From Desulfovibrio sp. (GTDB taxonomy: Bacteria > Desulfobacterota > Desulfovibrionia > Desulfovibrionales > Desulfovibrionaceae), in the NCBI GenBank assembly GCA_031281815.1, contig JAITEY010000231.1:1-17006 (forward strand): 17,006 nucleotides of DNA. Reading direction: 5' to 3'. The notes beneath the pieces were generated by a model. The model was given only the letters and a program-made list of their open reading frames with translations, was not told the origin of the DNA and did not search any database. Below are positions 13,474 through 17,006 of the stretch, in pieces (position 1 is the stretch's first letter; each line of letters starts with the position of its first letter). Both the position numbers and the translations under genes were made by a program.

Positions 13474-14271
13474 TCAGCCGCCCGTCTCAGCCGCGAACGC
13501 CGCCTGCTGCCGGGACGGCGGCGAATCTTCGGGACGCTCCGGGCGACGCGCGGAGTTCTCCTTCGGGCGAATTTCAATAAGCGCGTGCGTCCGGAACCGA
13601 TTTCCGGTCAGGTTGCGCCGGATAAAACGCAAGGGCACGTTTTCGGCTGCGCAGACGGCTTCGAGTTCCGCGCGGAGCATGGTCAGGACGGGATGTGCGG
13701 CGCGGGTGCGGCCGTAAAGGCGGTGTTTGCCGGAAAACACCTCGTGCAGCTTGGCGAAAAATGTCCCCGACTCCAGCCCTCCGATCAGCACGCCGGCCAC
13801 ATCCAGATAAGGGTTGTAGTCCATAAGCAGATCGGCCAGCAGCATGCGGCAGCCGGGAGCGGCGATTTTTTTGGCGTTGGCGATAAGCGTGCGCACTTCC
13901 CCTATATTTTTGTAATACTGCACCACGCTTACGCAAAAAATTACGCTGACGTCCCTGACAGGCAGGCGGTGTATGTCCAGATAGGCATCGGGGGCAAGGT
14001 GGTGGAAGGTAAGGCCGGGTATGCCTGCGCAACGCCTGCGCGCTTCCTGCAGGGCATGCAGAGACGTGTCCGCCCCGTGTGCTTCGCGCAGTTCCGGCGC
14101 CGGCGCGGCTGTCGCGTAGCCTCTGCCGCAGCCGATATCCAGCAGGACATCGTCGGGGCCGAGGGCGATTTCTTCGCGCACCCGGCTCACGAAAAAATCG
14201 CACTGAGCCTGCCAAAGTCTGCCCTCCATGGCTTCGCCGCGATCCCAGTATGTCGTCCAGTCGTCGGTCAT
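13474..14271 (-). CDS. SAM-dependent class I methyltransferase
   Basis: This 265-residue protein carries a class I methyltransferase motif I, LLDIGCGRGYATA at 43-55, then GADTSLHALQEARRRC as motif II and the VIFCVSVVQYYKN segment as the motif IV region. The N-terminus (DDWTTYWDRGEAMEGRLW) resembles sugar or lipid methyltransferases found in polysaccharide clusters. The last 25 residues or so are low-complexity. The ATG overlaps the GtrII-like stop by four bases. From its place between the GtrII-like and GtrA-like genes it probably methylates the glycan or its lipid-linked sugar, which is inference. Confidence 0.8.
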   Translation of the reverse strand: MTDDWTTYWDRGEAMEGRLWQAQCDFFVSRVREEIALGPDDVLLDIGCGRGYATAAPAPELREAHGADTSLHALQEARRRCAGIPGLTFHHLAPDAYLDIHRLPVRDVSVIFCVSVVQYYKNIGEVRTLIANAKKIAAPGCRMLLADLLMDYNPYLDVAGVLIGGLESGTFFAKLHEVFSGKHRLYGRTRAAHPVLTMLRAELEAVCAAENVPLRFIRRNLTGNRFRTHALIEIRPKENSARRPERPEDSPPSRQQAAFAAETGG

Positions 14272-15824
14272 GGTGCTTTCCCCGCTGAGCCCGGATACGG
14301 CGTACGCTCGGGCGGCCGCTTGAACGTGATGAAGGCCTCGCCGTCCGCCGTCGCATCCAGGCGAAAGAACGGCGTGTCGGCATAGGGACGCAGAATGTCG
14401 CCTTCCGCGGGCGCCTTGCCCGGCCGCGCCGCAATGCCGTAAACGGCAAGTTGCTCATAGCCCCAGCGCATGTTGCGGGTCAAGGGCACGACGGTCATAC
14501 GCCGGATCAGCGGAAAACGCCGCCCAGGCACATCCATAAGCGGGCTGTACCCCACGCTGCCCGAGAAAATCACGCGGTCGGAATTGTTTTCGGCCGCGAA
14601 AGCGGTCAAAACCGGCGCCAGCGCGGCAAACCGCGCCTGCTCCCACCTGTTTTGGGCCGAGAGCATATTCCCGTACAGCGAGGCGACAATGAACAACTGC
14701 ACGTCCATCAGGAGAATCAGCACCGGAACCGCCGTTGCGGCCGCCCTGCGCGCGTTCGTTCCGGCCTTGCTCCTTCCCGGCGTAATTCCGAGAAGGACAA
14801 GCGTCAGAACAGGCCCGAAGGCGAGCAGGGTACGCGGCGACCACACCGGCGAACCGAGTACGGTCTGTACGCCGAGCGGGGCCGCAAGCAGGCAGAGGAA
14901 CAGCACGGGCAGGGCGAGCAGGGCCGTCCATCCGGCGCCGTGCTTTCGCCCCAGCGCCTCAACGGAGCGGCGTCGTTGCAGGCGCACGGCCGATGTTGCG
15001 AAAAACGCGGCAAAGGCGAGGAGCAGCAGAGGGCCGAGCGCGTTGACGCTCCAGTCCGCGTACAACAGGGCGAAATATGCGCGGACGTTGGCCGCCGCCG
15101 CGGCCGGCAGCAGGCTCGGACCGGGCACGGTGCTGTGCGCGGCCACATAGTCGGCGTACTGGTAGTCGGTGAGCCAGAAGGGAAGCTGCAACGCATAGAG
15201 CGCCGACGCGCACAGAAAAGGCGCGCCGAGCCGCAGGGCGAGCGCCGCGCTCCCGGCCTTGCCCCGGCTCAGGTTGCGCAACAGGAGAAACACGGCGGCG
15301 GCCGCGTAAACATTGAGACAGGGCTGATAGATCGAAGCGGAAGCGAACACGCAGAGCAGCGCCCGGATAAAAAATTGTTTTCTCCGCAACCAAATGAAAG
15401 GCAGTACGGCAAGCAGGACGCCGGCGGCCGACAGCGGCGCATCGAACCTGTAGGAAAGGTTTTCCAGCCCGTAAGGGCCGAGGCCGAAGGGCACGCAGGC
15501 CGCGACGACGGCGGGCGTAAGCCGGACGCGCAGCGCCCGGCACAGCAGCAGGGCCGCGCCTGCCGTCAACGCGACCGCCGCAAATTGGCTGAACGGCGAG
15601 GCATCGACCGTGCCCGGATGGAGGTAAAACAGGGCCGACAACAACTCCGCAAGGGGACGTCCGGCCTGCGCCATGTCCGCGTAGCCGTGCAGGGCGCGCC
15701 CCATGTCGTCCAGATACAGCCTGTCCGCCCGGAGTATGCCCGCCGAACCGATGCAGTACAGGGAAAAAAGCAGAATGAACGCCTGCGTCCCGCCCAGGCG
15801 GGAGAACAACAGGGACCGTTTCAC
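14268..15824 (-). CDS. GtrII-like multi-span membrane glucosyltransferase
   Basis: A 518-residue integral membrane protein with about ten to twelve predicted helices. After the first helix comes YLDDMGRALHGYADMAQAGRPLAELL (residues 37-62), which matches the DD and GRPL pattern of the Glucos_trans_II family (GtrII type). SPFSQFAAVAL at 76-86 also fits. Such enzymes use a polyprenyl-phosphate-linked sugar on the periplasmic side to decorate O-antigen or a similar glycan. The C-terminal 120 residues are soluble, presumably periplasmic. The GT2, this enzyme and GtrA give the three parts of a gtrABC system. ATG/stop overlaps join it to both neighbours. The sugar transferred cannot be read from sequence. 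Confidence 0.8.
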   Translation of the reverse strand: MKRSLLFSRLGGTQAFILLFSLYCIGSAGILRADRLYLDDMGRALHGYADMAQAGRPLAELLSALFYLHPGTVDASPFSQFAAVALTAGAALLLCRALRVRLTPAVVAACVPFGLGPYGLENLSYRFDAPLSAAGVLLAVLPFIWLRRKQFFIRALLCVFASASIYQPCLNVYAAAAVFLLLRNLSRGKAGSAALALRLGAPFLCASALYALQLPFWLTDYQYADYVAAHSTVPGPSLLPAAAAANVRAYFALLYADWSVNALGPLLLLAFAAFFATSAVRLQRRRSVEALGRKHGAGWTALLALPVLFLCLLAAPLGVQTVLGSPVWSPRTLLAFGPVLTLVLLGITPGRSKAGTNARRAAATAVPVLILLMDVQLFIVASLYGNMLSAQNRWEQARFAALAPVLTAFAAENNSDRVIFSGSVGYSPLMDVPGRRFPLIRRMTVVPLTRNMRWGYEQLAVYGIAARPGKAPAEGDILRPYADTPFFRLDATADGEAFITFKRPPERTPYPGSAGKAP

Positions 15825-16771
15825 AACCGGTCCTCAGCGGCCTTTTCCGGAACAAAACCCCTATCCGCCAGGAGCGCGGGCAGATCCGGGGACAGGAGCA
15901 TTGCTTTTTCCGCCGCTCTGGCGGGCGAGAGGTAAAAGGCCCTGAAGGCCGGCTTGACCGCCGCGCCTGTTTCGTCCGGCCCGAGGCCGCCGGGGTGGCA
16001 CATGATTTCCAGTATGCCGCGGGCATCCTGCCCGGCCGCCCGGCGCACGGCCGCAAGCGAGGCCCGCAGGCGGGGCAGGGTGAGATTGCCCCCGGCAAAG
16101 ACGCCGGACAGAAAACGGTTGTATCTTATGCCTTCGGCATCCAGCAGCCCGCTCAGGGACGCCGCCCAGACGGCCAGCAGTTCCCGGCGCAGGCCGCCGG
16201 CAAGGAGCAGCCGGAGCGGTGCGGGGGGCAGATGGCGCGGTTCCAGAGGCAGGCGCACGTATTCGGGGCGGTACTCGCGGATGAACGCGCGCATCACGCT
16301 TTTCAGCATCGGCAGGGCGTGGACGTGCAGGTGCCCGTCCAGGCGCAGGGGCGGACGCTGGGACGCCGCCGGCTTTTGACCGGAGCCGGCCGGCCGGATG
16401 CGGGAAAGCAACCAATCCGCCTGGGCGGAAAATTCCGTGCGGACGGCTGAGAGCAGAGCTCTTTTGCGGCGCGGCGGGAGCAGGTGCAGAGCGGTGCACA
16501 GTGCGCCGAGGCTGTAGCGGAAAAAACCGTTTTCATCCACCAAGGGTGCAACGGCCGCGGGCGGCGCGGTGGGGCGCCCTTCCAGCAGGTTCAGGTGCAG
16601 GCTTACGCGGATGCCGGGGACGGCGTTCAGGGCAGCCGCCGCCTCCGCCGCGTAGTCTCCGCCGGTCATCAGCGTGGTGGAATTCAGCGGGCCGCGTTTC
16701 AGGCACAGCAAAATGTCCTCGCTGATGCCCCTGCCGAGGCCGCAGTCGTCGGCGTGCAGAATAACACGCAC
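15821..16771 (-). CDS. ChbG/YdjC/HpnK-like carbohydrate deacetylase
   Basis: The 316-residue product has the YdjC/ChbG family features: VILHADDCGLGRGISEDILL at the N-terminus with D8/D9, SLHLNLLEGRP with H59, DGHLHVH with H147, H149 and H151, and MCHPG near the end. Members deacetylate N-acetylated sugars, for example chitooligosaccharides, or a hopanoid-linked sugar (HpnK). Residues 127-141 are a Pro/Gly/Ser-rich insert just before DGHLHVH. The GTG start is four bases after the GT2 stop and the stop overlaps the GtrII-like start. In this operon it would deacetylate the GT2 product, like other lipid-linked sugar deacetylases. That role is inference. Confidence 0.8.
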   Translation of the reverse strand: MRVILHADDCGLGRGISEDILLCLKRGPLNSTTLMTGGDYAAEAAAALNAVPGIRVSLHLNLLEGRPTAPPAAVAPLVDENGFFRYSLGALCTALHLLPPRRKRALLSAVRTEFSAQADWLLSRIRPAGSGQKPAASQRPPLRLDGHLHVHALPMLKSVMRAFIREYRPEYVRLPLEPRHLPPAPLRLLLAGGLRRELLAVWAASLSGLLDAEGIRYNRFLSGVFAGGNLTLPRLRASLAAVRRAAGQDARGILEIMCHPGGLGPDETGAAVKPAFRAFYLSPARAAEKAMLLSPDLPALLADRGFVPEKAAEDRL

Positions 16772-16775
16772 GGTC

Positions 16776-17006
16776 TTACCGCCCCGTGCCCCGCTTGCGC
16801 CTGTGCGGATTTTCCCCGCCTCCGGCGCGCTCGCTGATCAGGTAGCGCGGCCTGCTCTTGATTTCGTGAAAATTCTGGCGGATGTACACGGAAAGAATAC
16901 ATATCGCGGCAAGCACCGAGGCCCCGGTGACCAGTATGAGCAGGATGACCGAGGTGAAGCCGGTCATGGCCCGGCCGGAAAAGTGCATCCACAGGGCTTC
17001 GCTGCC
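16776..17006 (-). CDS. GT2-family polyprenyl-phosphate glycosyltransferase, C-terminus only
   Basis: Only the last 76 or so codons are inside the window; the gene starts beyond 17006. The visible part has one full helix (GFTSVILLILVTGASVLAAICILSVYI, with part of another likely upstream) followed by RQNFHEIKSRPRYLISE. This is the typical ending of GtrB/DPM1-type GT2 enzymes (Y-x-x-x-x-x-E-x-K-x-R-P-x-Y). These transfer a sugar from a nucleotide donor to undecaprenyl phosphate on the cytoplasmic face. A basic tail of about 20 residues follows. It is the first visible gene of the glycan operon. Confidence 0.75.
   Translation of the reverse strand, partial: GSEALWMHFSGRAMTGFTSVILLILVTGASVLAAICILSVYIRQNFHEIKSRPRYLISERAGGGENPHRRKRGTGR

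Noticed and set aside
14451..15935. 494-codon plus-strand frame opposite the GtrII-like gene
   Set aside because: Rich in Arg/Gln/Gly with no domain or hydrophobic pattern; the minus strand encodes a coherent membrane protein with start/stop overlaps on both sides.

Overview
This window is GC-rich, densely packed bacterial DNA. Gene content and protein style (CvpA, MazG, PerM-type permease, many GTG starts, ATGA/GTGA overlaps) suggest a Desulfovibrionaceae-like sulfate-reducing deltaproteobacterium. That placement is inference from general resemblance, not from a search.

Layout. Positions 1-127 hold what looks like the remnant of a transposase C-terminus on the minus strand. From 155 to 10527 one plus-strand train of genes runs with short gaps or 4-bp overlaps: a CvpA-like membrane protein, mazG, an AI-2E/PerM-family permease, an MtnX-like HAD phosphatase, a class III PLP aminotransferase/racemase-like enzyme with a cysteine cluster, an alpha/beta hydrolase, two half-size DMT transporters of ArnE/ArnF type, a small Pro/Gly-rich ORF, a DegT-type PLP aminotransferase, a FemAB/COG3146-like acyl- or aminoacyltransferase, and an arginase-fold hydrolase. 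From the aminotransferase onward the set looks like a cell-envelope modification pathway: amino compounds made or trimmed by PLP and arginase-fold enzymes, transferred by the FemAB-like enzyme, and moved across the membrane by the transporter pair. I do not recognise the cluster as a named system.

After a convergent junction with repeats and hairpins comes a minus-strand O-methyltransferase. It has a near-consensus promoter, a roughly 140-nt leader with two mutually exclusive hairpins, and a tiny ORF that overlaps its start codon. Divergent from it is a YkuI-like c-di-GMP phosphodiesterase gene whose EAL half is strikingly AT-rich and whose C-terminal half is GC-rich. The right end (13019 to the window edge) is a minus-strand glycan-decoration operon, in transcription order: GT2 glycosyltransferase (partial), ChbG/YdjC-like deacetylase, GtrII-like membrane glucosyltransferase, SAM methyltransferase, GtrA-like flippase. 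This is a gtrABC-type logic with two extra modifying enzymes.

The most unusual theme is short-period tandem repeats fused in frame to protein ends: 30 bp at the mazG 3' end, 30 bp at the hydrolase 5' end, 33 bp at the arginase-like 5' end. Related Pro/Gly-rich inserts occur inside the HAD enzyme and in a small ORF. A run of nine A residues sits exactly where a -1 shift would fuse the FemAB-like and arginase-like proteins.
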